Assembly (NCBI GenBank): GCA_019426215.1
Contig: CM033394.1
Span: forward strand, 39,430,423 to 39,494,422
Direction: 5' to 3'
Length of the DNA: 64,000 nucleotides
Origin: Buddleja alternifolia
Lineage: Eukaryota; Streptophyta; Magnoliopsida; Lamiales; Scrophulariaceae
In this document: piece by piece, positions 1 to 12,039 of the stretch
Layout: every line of letters starts with the position of its first letter
How positions within the stretch are numbered: position 1 is the stretch's first letter
The notes under the pieces: generated by a model
What the model saw: the letters and a program-made list of their open reading frames with translations, nothing else
What the model was told of the DNA's origin: nothing
Databases searched by the model: none
Made by a program: the position numbers and the translations under genes

Positions 1-2
1 CA

Positions 3-2385
3 ATGAATGCAAGAGTATTGCGAGCCAGACGAGCAGATGCTCATTATTTTAAAATGGTGAAATCCGTAAATTTTATTCCACCACATTCTCGAGTCTTACA
101 AAAACTCCATCAAATGGGGTTTTATGGATTTTACTTGTTAACCATGTGTGGCCAGCTTAGAAATGATATAACACTTGTGACTGCACTCATTGAGAGGTGG
201 CGCTCGGAAACTAACACGTTTCACCTCAAAAGTGGAGAGACTACTATTACTTTCCAAGACGTAGCCATATTATGGGGTCTACCAGTCGATGGTAGTGCGT
301 TAGTCATACATCATGTGTTTAATGGGTTTACGGATTATGCAACCTTGGTCCATCAACTTTTAGGTTTCGAAATTGGACGAGGTGATTTAAAAGAAGCGGG
401 GATGAGGTTAAAAATAAAAAAATTATGTCAATACATGAAATCGAATGAGGCAAGAATCAGAGACGAGTCCCCTAATGATATGGTTGATCGAATAGCACGA
501 TGTTGGGCTTTTACATTGCTCGCGTTATGTTACCCGACAACAGCGGGAAAGTCATTTCGATTTTATGGTTGAAATTTTTTAAAAATATTAACGAGGTAAA
601 CTCCTATAGTTGGGGTAGTGGTGTGTTGGCGTTTCTGTACCGTCGGCTATATCATGCCTCCCTAAGGAATCCAAAAAAGTGTGTGATCTAATGTCATTGT
701 TACATGTATAATGTATTATTTTTTGTTGTTATATCTTTCTCTAAGATATTCAATGTTTAATAAATTAATGTATTTATGTTTAACAGTTGTGGGCATGGTC
801 ACGGATAATTGTTGTGAGGCCATCTAGGGTTCCACATGAAATGACAGTAATTGATTTTAGTAACATTGCATGAGCTCCTTATGGGAAATGGTAATTTATC
901 TAACTATGATTTTTAATTCAGAAACAACCATTTTTTTTATTATTTGCGTTATTGATGTTGTAGGTGATATCGACCCGTGAGTAATAGTAACACAATGACA
1001 GGCGTTGTAGTGGCAGCTAGAGAAGCATTAGATCAGATGGCCTATCAGCATGTGAGTAAAAGATTATCTTCAGGTCATTATATTATAAAGTTATATAATG
1101 GTCTCCTATTAAAAATAATGTTGTTCAATTTTCTTATTTCAGTTTGATTGGGACCTATACAACTTCGATGATTCCGACATTGCTGAGGTGCCACCTGAGT
1201 GTTTCGCCCCTGGTGTGTGGAGAGCATCAGTTCCAATGGTATTCCTCAACATTGTGGAGTATCATTGTCCTGAGCGTGTTCTTCAACAGTTTGGATTTCG
1301 ACAAGGAATTCCACACTTAATTACACACCCACAGTTCGTTAGGATTAACTGTGCTGGGAGGGACAACGAGGATTGGTCCATCTATCATAGGATCTTCATC
1401 AATCAATGGAATGACCAGTTATATCATGCTGTGTTAGGGGAATTGGGTACGGGCACAACAGAGGATTACGCTGACTGGTATGATAGGATTACACGTCGTT
1501 ATATTTCGAAGAAGTTGGATAGGTTGAATGTCGGCTACCAAACAAGGTCGGCGCCTCTATTGCATGATGTGGTTAGTATATATAATTGTGTAAGGTTAAC
1601 ATTACAAACATATAGGTTTTACTTTGTCTTATGCTTTTGTTTATCTTTTACAGAATAGACAGATTCAACAATTGCAAAGGCTTGTCCAAGAGTCCTCTCA
1701 ATCGAGGAATCCTGCTGAGGGGATATTAGGGTCTTTGAGATCGGTTCTTACCCAACTTTCCCGGATGGTCACATGTAGCCATTGTTCTGATGCAGCATCG
1801 GGTGTTCATTTTGCTCAGAGAGGCAGAGAAGACATGCTTCCACAGAGGAGAAGTAGTGTCGAAAAAGACGTCGATGATGTATAGGATTTAGAGGATGAAG
1901 AAGAACTTGGACGGCGTCACTCACGTTCGTGTGTGGGCGAACCTGGGACTTCGAGTCAAGTTCCTCGCACCCCCACTTTCGGACCATCGTCTTCGACTTT
2001 TGCTGATCCTTATGCTACTGATGATTACTTTCTTCAGATGGTTGATCCAACACCTGAGCCAGAGTTTCCGTACACATTCCAAGAGTAGGGTCCTTCATCA
2101 TTATCTTGGGCAACGCCCGACAATTTGTGGGATCATTTTATGGGGCCTCACACGGGTCGGAGTCTGGACCACTCGAATTATCCACCTCCCGTAACCAGAA
2201 ATTCACCTCCCGTAACTAGAAATTCACCACCAGACTCTTTACATTTGGACACATCTGTAGTTCCGTTCAACTTTGATATGAACAGAACGGAAGAAGAAAT
2301 GCAGGGACTTAGACGGTCAACAAGGAGGGGGTGTGCTCCATCCTGTGGCACGGGGGGACATCGAGGTCCGCGACAACATAGATAG
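3..2385 (+). pseudogene. Plant mobile domain (PMD) gene, transposon-type, copy 1, decayed
   Basis: The translation matches the plant mobile domain, also found in Arabidopsis MAIN/MAIL1 and in transposon-borne genes. Seen: 'LKSGETTITFQDVAILWGLPVDG' region near 230-290, 'SWGSGVLAFLYRRL' near 612-650 in the next frame, 'LWAWSRI' near 787, and a C-terminal block 1142-1565 containing 'VEYHCPERVLQQFGFRQG'. The tail at 2300-2385 ends in CGTGGH, a common ending in this family. Apparent introns lie near 684-785, 891-963, 1051-1141 and 1573-1654. It is broken: a frameshift near 525-535, an in-frame TGA at 871, and TAG codons at 1882-1884 and 2086-2088. Otherwise 1142-2385 stays open in one spliced frame. 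The true 5' end lies before the window. Family assignment is firm; the role of TE-borne PMD proteins is unknown. Confidence 0.82.
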
Positions 2386-4025
2386 TCCTTTTAATTTGTA
2401 GTTTATATTTATTGCTATTTTTTTTTTTTGAATTTGTAATATTTCACCGTATTGATATTTATATTATTGACGTAATTGTTCAATTGAAAGACCAAAAGTA
2501 AGACAAAAACAAAAGGGAATAATAACATAGACATTAACTATAGGAAACAAATTAACATCATTGTTTTATTTGAAGGTGAAAAAAATACGAAACTAATACG
2601 GAAATTGAATTAATATGAAACTAATTGACAGAAATCTAGTTATCCTCCACATTGTGGAGTATCATCGTCCTGAGCGTGTTCTTCAACAGTTTGGATTTCG
2701 ACAAGGAATTCCACACTTAATTACACACGCACAGTTCGTTAGGATTGACTGTGCTGGGAGGGACAACGAGGATTGGTCCATCTATCATAGGATCTTCATC
2801 AATCAATGGAATGACCAGTTATATCATGCTGTGGTAGGGGAATTGGGTACGGGTACAACACAGGATTACGCCGACTGGTATGATAGGATTACGCATCGTT
2901 ATATTTCGAAGGAGTTGGATAGGTTGAATGTCGGCGACTCTATTGCATGATGTGGTTAGTATATATAATTGTGTAAGGTTAACATTACAAACATATAGGT
3001 TTTACTTTGTCTTATGCTTTTGTTTATCTTTTACAGAATAGACAGATTCAACAATTGCAAAGGCTTGTCCAAAAGTCCCCTCAATCGAGCAATCCTGCTG
3101 AGGGGATATTAGGGTCTTTGAGATCGGGTCTTACCCAACTTTCCCGGATGGTCACATGTAGCCATTGTTCTGATGCAGCATCGGGTGTTCATTTTGCTCA
3201 GAGAGACAGAGAAGACATGCTTCCACAGAGGAGAAGTAGTGTCGAAAAAGACGTCGATGATGTATAGGATTTAGAGGATGAAGAAGAACTTGGACGGCGT
3301 CACTCACGTTCGTGTGTGGGCGAACCTGGGACTTCGAGTCAAGTTCCTCGCACCCCCACTTTCGGACCATCGTCTTCGACTTTTGCTGATCCTTATGCTA
3401 CTGATGATTACTTTCTTCAGATGGTTGATCCAACACCTGAGCCAGAGTTTCCGTACACATTCCAAGAGTAGGGTCCTTCATCATTATCTTGGGCAACGCC
3501 CGACAATTTGTGGGATCATTTTATGGGGCTTCACACGGGTCTGAGTCTGGACCACTCGAATTATCCACCTCCCGTAACCAGAAATTCACCTCCCGTAACT
3601 AGAAATTCACCTCCAGACTCTTTACATTTGGACACATCTGTAGTTCCGTTCAACTTTGATATGATCAGAACGGAAGAAGAAATGCAGGGACTTAGACGGT
3701 CAACAAGGAGGGGGTGTGCTCCATCCTGTGGCACGGGGGGACATCGAGGTCCGCGGCAACATAAATAGTCCTTTTAATTTGTAGTTTATATTTATTGCTA
3801 TTGTTTTTTTGAATTTGTAATATTTCACCGTATTGATATTTATATTATTGACGTAATTGTTCAATTGAAAGACCAAAAGTAAGACAAAAACAAAAGGGAA
3901 TAATAACATAGACATTAACTATAGGAAACAAATTAACATCATTGTTTTATTTGAAGGTGAAAAAAATATGAAACTAATACGGAAATTGAATTAATATGAA
4001 ACTAATTGACAGAAATCTAGTTATT
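1241..4025. repeat. Tandem direct duplication, two units of about 1.4 kb
   Basis: Unit 1 (about 1246-2642) and unit 2 (about 2646-4024) are nearly identical by eye, starting at 'attgtggagtatcat' (1251 and 2651) and ending at 'agaaatctagttat'. Period is 1400 bp at the left and 1381 bp at the right. Most of the difference is a 17-bp deletion in unit 2 near 2934, between two 'tcgg' copies. The breakpoints look alike: 'attcctca' at 1241 and 'attctcctca' at 4022, consistent with a microhomology-mediated event. Confidence 0.92.
2615..3768 (+). pseudogene. Plant mobile domain gene, 3' part, tandem copy 2
   Basis: This duplicates the C-terminal PMD exons of the upstream gene: the 'VEYHRPERVLQQFGFRQG' block (2650-2940), the 'RQIQQLQRLVQ' exon (3045-3267) and the CGTGGH tail (to 3768). 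It lacks the N-terminal two thirds of the domain and begins inside an exon, so it cannot encode a full PMD protein. It carries the same two TAG stops as copy 1 (3265-3267 and 3469-3471), plus a private 17-bp deletion near 2934 that shifts the frame. Confidence 0.85.
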
Positions 4026-4235
4026 CTCCTCATCAGACATTTCAATATTCGATCGATACTCATGACCTACACTAAGCTCCCACCGAGCTCTTGCTTCTTG
4101 CACATAACCACATAAGGCGTATTCTCGAGAAATTTCTTGGTAATTAAGACGCTGCATACGCATAACCATCCTGTTATTCTCCTCACGTATCCTATTGAGT
4201 GCTGTAGTTTTCTCCTGTGGCGTTACACGAGGCAT
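4017..4235 (-). CDS. Small hypothetical ORF, possible exon of the MULE
   Basis: A 72-residue open frame starting MPRVTPQEK and ending in an acidic EMSDEENN stretch, rich in Arg and Glu and probably helical. No domain recognised. It lies between the end of the PMD duplication and the MULE transposase, on the transposase strand, and its last codons coincide with the right duplication breakpoint near 4024. It may be a 3' exon or accessory ORF of the MULE, or chance. Confidence 0.3.
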   Translation of the reverse strand: MPRVTPQEKTTALNRIREENNRMVMRMQRLNYQEISREYALCGYVQEARARWELSVGHEYRSNIEMSDEENN

Positions 4236-4558
4236 GAGTATGGCTCTTCATCTGGGGCAACAAATTTGACGTTTAAGACAATCTGTGACAAGCCCGCCTT
4301 GTTCTTGGACCTGAAATCCCCATTCATCTTCCATCGTTTGCAAATATCTTTTTGAATATCTTTGATTTGGATTCAATGAGCAATAGTAATCATCATCCAA
4401 CTGCTAACTACGTCCCACGACATGAAAAATATCACCAGGAGTGTAATACAATTTTGAGGGCTCTAAACGGCTCCATTTTTAATAATTATTGTTGAGATTG
4501 GTGTTCACTCCCTTTGTATATATACTCACAATCCGACTACAGTAATTCACAAAGTTCA

Positions 4559-4770
4559 AAACCCGTGACGAGAATGCAGACAAAACAAGATTATAACCCG
4601 TGACGACAATGCAGACAAAAAAAAGTGAAATGTCACTATTCGGCTACAATAGGTCACGTGAAAGCATGTCGTAGGCAATATCGATGAAAGCATGTCGTAG
4701 GCAATGTTCACTCCCTTTATTTTTGAAACGATTATTAAAGTTTGAAGACACATGTCGTAGGCAATATTGA
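4559..4770. repeat. Cluster of short tandem duplications inside the MULE
   Basis: 'acccgtgacga(g/c)aatgcagac' occurs twice (4560 and 4596). 'catgtcgtaggcaat' occurs three times (about 4664, 4688 and 4750). They fall where the third catalytic residue region of the transposase would be expected and destroy the frame there. Confidence 0.75.
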
Positions 4771-6828
4771 TGAGCTCTGTGAGGAGGGCAAAAGGCGGGT
4801 ACAAGCTCAGATGCATGAAGTATGCTGTTGTGACGATCAGAAATAAGGCACACACCTTCGTTCTTTTGTAGAAAATGTTTGCTCACCAATTGCAGAAACC
4901 ACAACCACGAGTCATTCGACTCATTATCGACAATTGCAAATGCAAGAGTCAAAATCTGATTATTTCCATCAAGATTTGTTGCGATCAATAACTTAGCTTT
5001 GTAGCGTGCATATAGATGTGTCCCATCAACGCAAATAACTCTCCAGCAATGTTCGAATCCATCTATACATGGCTTGAACGCCCAAAACACATACATGAAT
5101 ATTTTTGGATCCTGATAGATGCTTTTGTGTTTCCATTCAACAAACGTGCCTGGATTCCACTTTGGATAGCTCCCAAGAACTTAGGTAACAATGGAACGGA
5201 ATTCTCCTAAGTCCCGTATACTATCTCATTTGCATGTTGCAAGCTGTGCCAAGCCTTGCCATACGTAATATTGCATGCCCAGCTACCATTTGAACTATTC
5301 GTGCGATCTTAATTGACGAATCAATTTGAACTTGTCCAAGAAGTTCATTGGCAATCAGATTCATGTCCAAATTATGATGGTTTGGTGGCATAGTTTCGAA
5401 TAGACATTGATGTGGCCATGTATACTTCGATATCTCCCAAAAATGTGTTTTCTTGCTAAAATGAGCTCGAAATCTAAAATTGCACCCTCTATTTTTGCTT
5501 TTGTGTTTGCATACAACAACATAAGTTGTCGGGTTACTGATTTCCACGTAAACTCTTATTTTTCATGTGTTATGTGGTAGTCTTTCACCGTTCCTTGCTA
5601 GCTTTCTTTGTTATCAAATGTCAATCCCAAACCAAGATTAGCTATCTGATAATCATAAGTCATATCCCTTGCTTCACTTGGTCGATCTAATGAGTCTCCT
5701 TGTAATTCCTCATATGATGTGGAGTAGAATGGGAGCACATGATAAAGTCGTGGTTGATTCCTAATTCGAGGAACATCTTCCTCAACATTTTCCTCATAAG
5801 TCGGTTCGTTGTTGATTTCTTCATCGAATGCCCATCAAGCGAACGATGACAATCACTGTCATTGTCATCCTCAAACTGATCGTTCTGAGGTGGTATTGAA
5901 CTACTCGCCCCTCCGTGATGAGAGAAATGAGCACTGTAGTTGGCTTCCTCAAAATGCCTAAACTTATGATGACTGTGTGTAGACAGACCTACATGTACAA
6001 AAAATTAAAATCAAATTAAGATTTGTCATAATACGTGTTGATAGAATGCAATGATAAAGAATAAGACAAAATAGGATACTAAAATTATGCAAACGTGTAG
6101 ATGATTCATTATTACCTTCATCTACATCTGGATTTGAATAACTTCCTAAACCATGAGTCGCCAAAGGGAAATTAGGTACACTTTCAACACCTCCAAACAC
6201 ATTACCAAATGTAGAACATCCTAAAAAGGTAATCATAACAAAGAAAAACTATAAGAAAAGAATACAGATAAAACTTCTTATAAAAAAATTTAGACAATTA
6301 TAACATTTATTAAAAAAATATGATGATACAAAGTAAATATAAAAATAAAAATTACCTGCATACACATCTTGATTCGGATAACTACCGACATTTAAATCCT
6401 GTAATATTGGTTGTGTACAAAATGGTAAGAATTGGTTTGTCTGATACGACGTCACTTGTGTTAACAACGATGTGTATGGACCTTGAGATTGTATTGACTC
6501 TTTTTGAATATAAAGATCCATTGTACTAACACCGGTATAAGGACCCAAGAAAAAAAATTAAATCATCATCGTTTTTGATCTCCATTGCTCTCTGCTTAAA
6601 CAAATTTTTATCTTCAAATGAGTATTTCGAAGATAGTTTCAACTAGAATTGATTGGGATTAATTCCTGTATTCACATATACCTTATTCAACAATTCAACA
6701 AATTTGATCGAACAGGGTATTCTCATGTAAGCTTTTGCTGGATTGCTAGTACTCAGCATATAGTTCGAATCGTCAATTATTTGTCCATCCAAAAAAATAC
6801 AAACATTAACTACGTTCTGCCTCGACAT
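4644..6828 (-). pseudogene. Mutator-like (MULE) transposase, decayed
   Basis: A MuDR-type transposase would bind the element ends and catalyse cut-and-paste movement. In reading order: an N-terminal segment from ATG 6828 ('VNVCIFLDGQIIDDSNY'); middle segments at 6548-6355 and 6236-6115; the MuDR DNA-binding region at 5547-5221 ('VVCKHKSKNRGCNFRFRA ... HQC'); and the MULE catalytic region at 5096-4690, with 'VDGTHLYARYKAKLLIA' (first Asp) and 'LISDRH' (second Asp). Damage: TAG at 6643-6645, a one-base shift in the A/T run near 6550-6558, a frameshift between 5221 and 5096, and loss of the region holding the catalytic Glu. It converges on the PMD gene, a pairing known for plant MULEs. Confidence 0.82.
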
Positions 6829-6839
6829 TTCTGCAAAAT

Positions 6840-7490
6840 ATAAATTATTAATTTAGAGTTCGAAAACATAAATTATATTCAAACACATTTAAAAAACCTA
6901 AAAATATCATTCATAAACACTAAATTCGATATTACACCTCAAAATTATAAATTGTACCTAAAATATTATATCAAAGTTCAAATCCTAAAAACACCTACAT
7001 TCGAAATTGGGGCCCAAAATTATACAAAAAATCAAAATCTAAGTACAAAATAAAAACTACAACATTAAATCAAAATTCATAACCTAAACACTAAATTCGA
7101 TATTATACCCAAAATAATTTACACCTAAAATTAGAATACAGTAACAATATATATAAACCATAAACTCAAAGACTAACATTTAAACTAATTTAGGTCATAA
7201 GTTGATTCAAAATTAAAATTGAAAACTAGGGTTTAAATTGACAGAAATTATAAACAATTAAACCATAAACTCTAAATTAAAATAATTAACTAACTCAAAA
7301 ATGTATTCAATAAAATAATAACATAGAATAAAAAAAATTACCTTGTAATTTAGGAATAAAATGCTTAAAAATGAGAGGAAGAATGGAGGATTTGAAGCAG
7401 AGGGCTCTAGCAGCAGAGCGGAGAGAAAGAGGGAGGAAGAAGAGAGAAAGAGAAAAGAGAGAGAATTTTTTTTTAAATCCTTACTAGGTA
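6840..7490. other. AT-rich stretch without genes
   Basis: Probably the 5' leader and flank of the MULE transposase. No coding signal on either strand. A purine-rich (gagagaaagagggag) stretch lies at 7375-7470. Confidence 0.6.
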
Positions 7491-7494
7491 CCCA

Positions 7495-7840
7495 GTCAAT
7501 TAATCTGTGACTGGATACATCACTGCCAATGGCGTATCCAGTCACATTAAGTTTCACTGGGTATGCCATTAGTAATGGCGTATCCAGTAACAAATTAATT
7601 TTTTTTTTATCAACCGAAAATAAAAATAAAAAATTTCTAAAGGGTATGCCATTGGTAATGGTGTATCCCAAGTGGGTCACATTAAGTTTCACTGGGTATG
7701 CCATTAGTAATGGCGTATCCAGTAACAAATTTTAATTTTTTTTTATCAACCGAAAATAAAAATAAAAAATTTCTAAAGGGTACGCCATTTGGTAATGGCG
7801 TATCCCAGGTGGGTACGCCATTATCAATGGCGTACTATGC
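7495..7840. repeat. 135-bp tandem repeats built around 'gccatta-g-taatggc' palindromes
   Basis: Two tandem units, 7543-7677 and 7678-7814, each start 'cacattaagtttcactggg', carry an A-rich middle ('ccgaaaataaaaataaaaaa') and end 'gtgggt'. Each holds two imperfect palindromes of the form gccatt(n)aatggc followed by gtatcc. Further copies lie at 7523-7536 and 7815-7834, giving six palindromes in about 310 bp. Position at the outer edge of the MULE, upstream of its transposase start, fits a subterminal or terminal region. Confidence 0.8.
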
Positions 7841-8063
7841 TATTTTTGGAGACTTATTTTTTTTTTTATTATTTATATAATTATTATTAAAAACTATATA
7901 TTTTTTTTAAAAGTCCCCTTTCTCCACATTCCAAAGTCCCCCATGCTAAAAAAATCAGTATAGAAGTTGCCAAACAGTTCTCTAAGTACTACTACTGCGT
8001 CCTTTTGTTTTCCAATAATAACGAAAACCCAAATTCTTCTCCACAGTACTAATCCCTCAAGAA

Positions 8064-11000
8064 ATGGACCCCCACCCGCCTCAATCCCATTCATCACACC
8101 AAAACAACGAAACCCTTCTTCACAATCCCTCAAATAATCATCTCAAGCGAAACACTCAGAAGAAAACGATGGAAAAGTTTCAACAAGTTATCATTCGATT
8201 CGCAGAAACTCAACCAAACGCACCCTTAACTCCATCCCGCAAAACCCTTCTCCGAGATCGCTTGAACCAGATGGTTTCTCAGTATAAAACCCCCGATCAC
8301 CCACCTTATTCTGCGGTAATCATTTTTTCATATCATACATATATATGTGTCTGTGTATCTATTATCATTTTGTGTTTTAGGGTTTCTTTTGAGTACTATT
8401 TTTTTGTGGGTTTGTTTTGTGATATATGATACATGATAGAATTATGTTTGATTTAATGTGCATGTTTGATTAGCTTATTTAGTATTTAGAATTTTTAGGT
8501 CTGCTGTTATAATAATGGTAGGTTTGTGGATTTGTATTCATTTATGTGTGTGTAGTGGAGTTTATCATTCATGCATGGCTGATATACACATTTCTTAATT
8601 CTTTATGAAATTTTATTTTGGGTACGGGTTGTAATTTGATTATTTATTATAGTGAAGTTAGTAATTAAACATATGTGATCAGGATTTTGTATGTGTTATA
8701 CATGTCCACATACATAAATATATATATTTAGAATTAATTAACGAAGACCTCTTTTGAAGATGTTACAGTGAACCGGCCGAATAGAATCGGTCCACTTTTC
8801 ACCATTGGGATTGTGGTTGACGACTGACCCTCTTAATCCAATGGCTATGATTGGACCGGGGCTGTTGCATCCAATCCAATGTAGATTAATTACACCCTTC
8901 AAGCATTATTTATCTAGCTATCTATATGTATGGTTTGTGTTCCACATTGATTAATGGATGCTATACACTCTAGGGTAGTTTTGGTACCTAAACGGGGATC
9001 CATCATTTTATAGACATGGCTTGAAAATATGTATTGAAGGATATTGAATTTTAGGGGTATTGTAGCAATAGCTCATATAAAGCCGTCTCCAAAAATTCGC
9101 ATCATTTTGCGATTTGGCCTTGGTCTAGCTTCTTTAGGTGTTATTACCTTCTGCGTAGCTCAACACTTCAACTCTTCTCTGTTCATTCACCTTTTTCTCT
9201 TTGCTGCTTCCAGCCTTCCAGCAACGATACTTCCGTCTCATAGTATTGAGTAGTATTCATTTAATTGTGTACGTAGAAAATTTGTTCACCAGACGTTTAA
9301 TAATGTTCAAACAACGTGTAGCACATTTTTCACATTTGTGTCTGACAATTTTAAGAAATGTCTCTTAATTTTGTTCATCAGCAATATTTATAATATTTCA
9401 ATTATTGTTGTAAAACTTAACATAAAGTATTTGAAAAATGATTTTCATTTGATTTGTAATCAGGGAACCTACTGTTGCTTATCAAGATAATATACATTGG
9501 GAATTTTATCTGCATCTTGGAAATCAAAGAGACTATTTTCTCCTTTTTTTTTCTGTTGGGTGGTGGAAAAATCGAGCAATATAATTGTTAAACAGAAAAT
9601 TTCAATTCCCTAGTGATCATAGTAAATAATTCTTAGAGAGAGACTTGGAAATTAGAGATTTGTAAGGAAAAAGAGAGGATTTGTTATATGTCTTAACTAA
9701 TCATCTTAGAAGTGAAACTTTAACCTGCAATGAGAGGCTAGGCTGAGGAGCTACTAAAACATTTCCGTTTACTCCATTTTTCTCCCCATTCCCCTGATCG
9801 TAAAGAATTAGTATTAGCATTTCCAACAAGCAACCAGGAAGCTTTAGAATCATACATTTTTTTTTTTAATTTTTCCCTCGTTCGTTGAGTTTAGAATGTT
9901 AAAATATAAAATGATCTCATTGATGCATATTACATTTGATTTTTGGCAAGAAATGTCGTTGCTATTTATAAGAGGAATAATTTAGACTTATTTGCATTTG
10001 GAAAGCAAAGAGACCTGTTTCTATTAAGAGGTTACGTGAGGGGCAAAATTATTGAACAAATGTTCCAGTTTGTGCTAATTTTAATAATTTTTTGATAGAG
10101 TAATTGGCATTAATAGACTTGTCAGAAAAAAAATCATGTACTATGTCCTAACCACAGAGTAATATCTTAAATGAAGAATATGTAACATTAAGGGAAGTTG
10201 AAAGGGAAATAGGATACCAACTTGGGGATTCCTTTTTCCATTTATGGTAGAATTAATACATTACATCAAACGTATCAGACAATCGTTTCCCTTTATGCTG
10301 GCATATAAATGATTAAATAACATATATGACCACTTTTCTTTTTCTTTCCTTCGGATATCAGTGCAAAGATGTCGAATTTACTCTTAATAACTTCATATAA
10401 CATTTGCTACTGTATTCTTCAAATCAATTCAGTCGTTGTATCATGTTAACATATACTAACACTTGTCCGAAAATATGACTATGAAGTTAATAGTCTGTTG
10501 TTTATGACCAGCTGGCTCGTTAGCAGTACAGTTTAAAATTTTCATTGCTTGAATTTGAGTTCGATTACTACTTAGGTCTTAGATGTACACCGTTCATTCT
10601 CTTGATTTGGGATCGTATAAAAATCTTCATTTCAGTTTTAATTGCGACAGCAAAAAGCTTTCCATTTTCTCCCTAAGCTCGATCAGGTATTGTCCTTATT
10701 TTACCTTTCGCCTTAAGAAGTTTGCTATGAACAGAATTCAATGAAATCATCAGCTTAAAGTTCAAGAGTTGCCTTTTTGCTAACCATTTTCAAATGTTTG
10801 TTTTCATATGTTTGATTTTCAATTGCCCTGTATTTTGACATTTGAACGTGGTAGTAAAAATCCCACAGAAAAATAAATGCATTTGATTAGTGTTGTTCGA
10901 TTTCTATCTTTTAATTTCTTTCTAGTACGCATTATACAAACGTTTATTTCGAAAAGATAATGTCATTCTTTACTTTTCAGATGATAGAAAGGGCTCTTGG

Positions 11001-12039
11001 GGAGTTGAACGATAAAAAAGGCTCCAGTGAGGACTCTATATCAGAATTTCTAGAAAACGAATACAACAACTTGCCATGGGCCCACTCGACGTTTCTAAAA
11101 CATCATCTCGCAAACCTTTGTGAATCCGGTGATATTATTGTTACTCGTGGCCAGAGATATATGCTTGCTGGGGAAAATCGCATTTGTAGAAAAGCTAAGA
11201 GGAAGCGATGGAAGAGGAAATGGAACTGGAATTGGGAGGGACAGAGATGTAGGGGCCAAAAGAAGCAATTTTTGTTGAATGAGAAAAGAAATCAACGACA
11301 AGTCAAAGAAGTTGAGAATAATCGAGAATTTGACAATGAAGAACATCAATTAAATGAAAATGGAATAAATAGTGAAGACAAGCAAGTCCAAGAAGAAAAA
11401 GACGAATACATCCTCCAGCCTGAACTTTCGAGTCCCGAAAGGCCTCCAGGTTTTGAATCAATTAGAGTCGAGAATTTCTCTCATTTGGAGCCAAAACAAG
11501 TAGAAGTTGCGTCAGATGAAGATTTATTTGAATCAAATCGAACACGGCGGCCGCTGAGGCGTAGGAGTGGGAGATTTTCACAACCTCAACTTTCAAAAGC
11601 GGATGTTGTGCAAGTTATGGGAGATAATAAATTTGGTCAGGGAAGGAAAATGAACTCCAATAAATCAAAAACTATTTCTACAAACGTTGCCACAGATGTT
11701 CAAAGCGAGAAACAAACCGAGTTTCCATTGTCTAATGAACAAGAGATTTCTCGAAGGGCCCCAAAACTACTACGCCGGAGCCTAAGAGCTCGCCGGGTCA
11801 AACCTGAAGTTGCTAGAGTGTGTTCAAGAACAGTGCATAAACATCGAGGCAGAGCATCGAAACAAAAACGAGGGCAAAATGCAACGGAGCATCATGAAGT
11901 TAAAGTGGAGCAGCCAGAAGGACTTGCTGTTTGCACTTCTCAGATGGAGGAGCTAAGAACTGAGCAGGTTGGACCCAAAACTCGACGGCTTGGGAGGCGG
12001 CCAAAATGTCGATCTTCTGGGAAACTTTCAAGGCCGTAG
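8064..12039 (+). CDS. Linker-histone H1/H5-domain protein with AT-hook-like patches
   Basis: Joins 8064-8315 and 10981-12039 (436 aa); intron 8316-10980 has a gt donor and a ttttcag acceptor, phase 0. The H15 winged-helix domain spans the junction: 'HPPYSAMIERALGEL' through 'LANLCESGDIIVTRGQRYML' (about residues 80-145). After it comes a long Lys/Arg/Glu-rich tail with basic patches resembling AT hooks (RRPLRRRSGR, LLRRSLRARR, LGRRPK). This layout resembles plant HON4/HON5-like proteins rather than canonical H1, which has a short lysine-rich tail. A nuclear, chromatin-binding role is inferred. ATG 8064 gives the longest frame; a second Met at 8169 is possible. No TATA box or UTR was defined. 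Confidence 0.85.
8316..10980 (+). other. Long intron 1 of the H1-domain gene
   Basis: AT-rich, with no convincing gene. A short segment near 8750-8890 ('gaccggcc', 'ccaatccaatg' motifs) is less AT-rich and may be an old MITE. An open frame at 9044-9253 has no recognisable homology. Confidence 0.7.

Noticed and set aside
9044..9253. Open frame with hydrophobic stretch in the H1-gene intron
   Set aside because: No recognisable domain, lies inside a well-supported intron, and is explained by T-rich composition.
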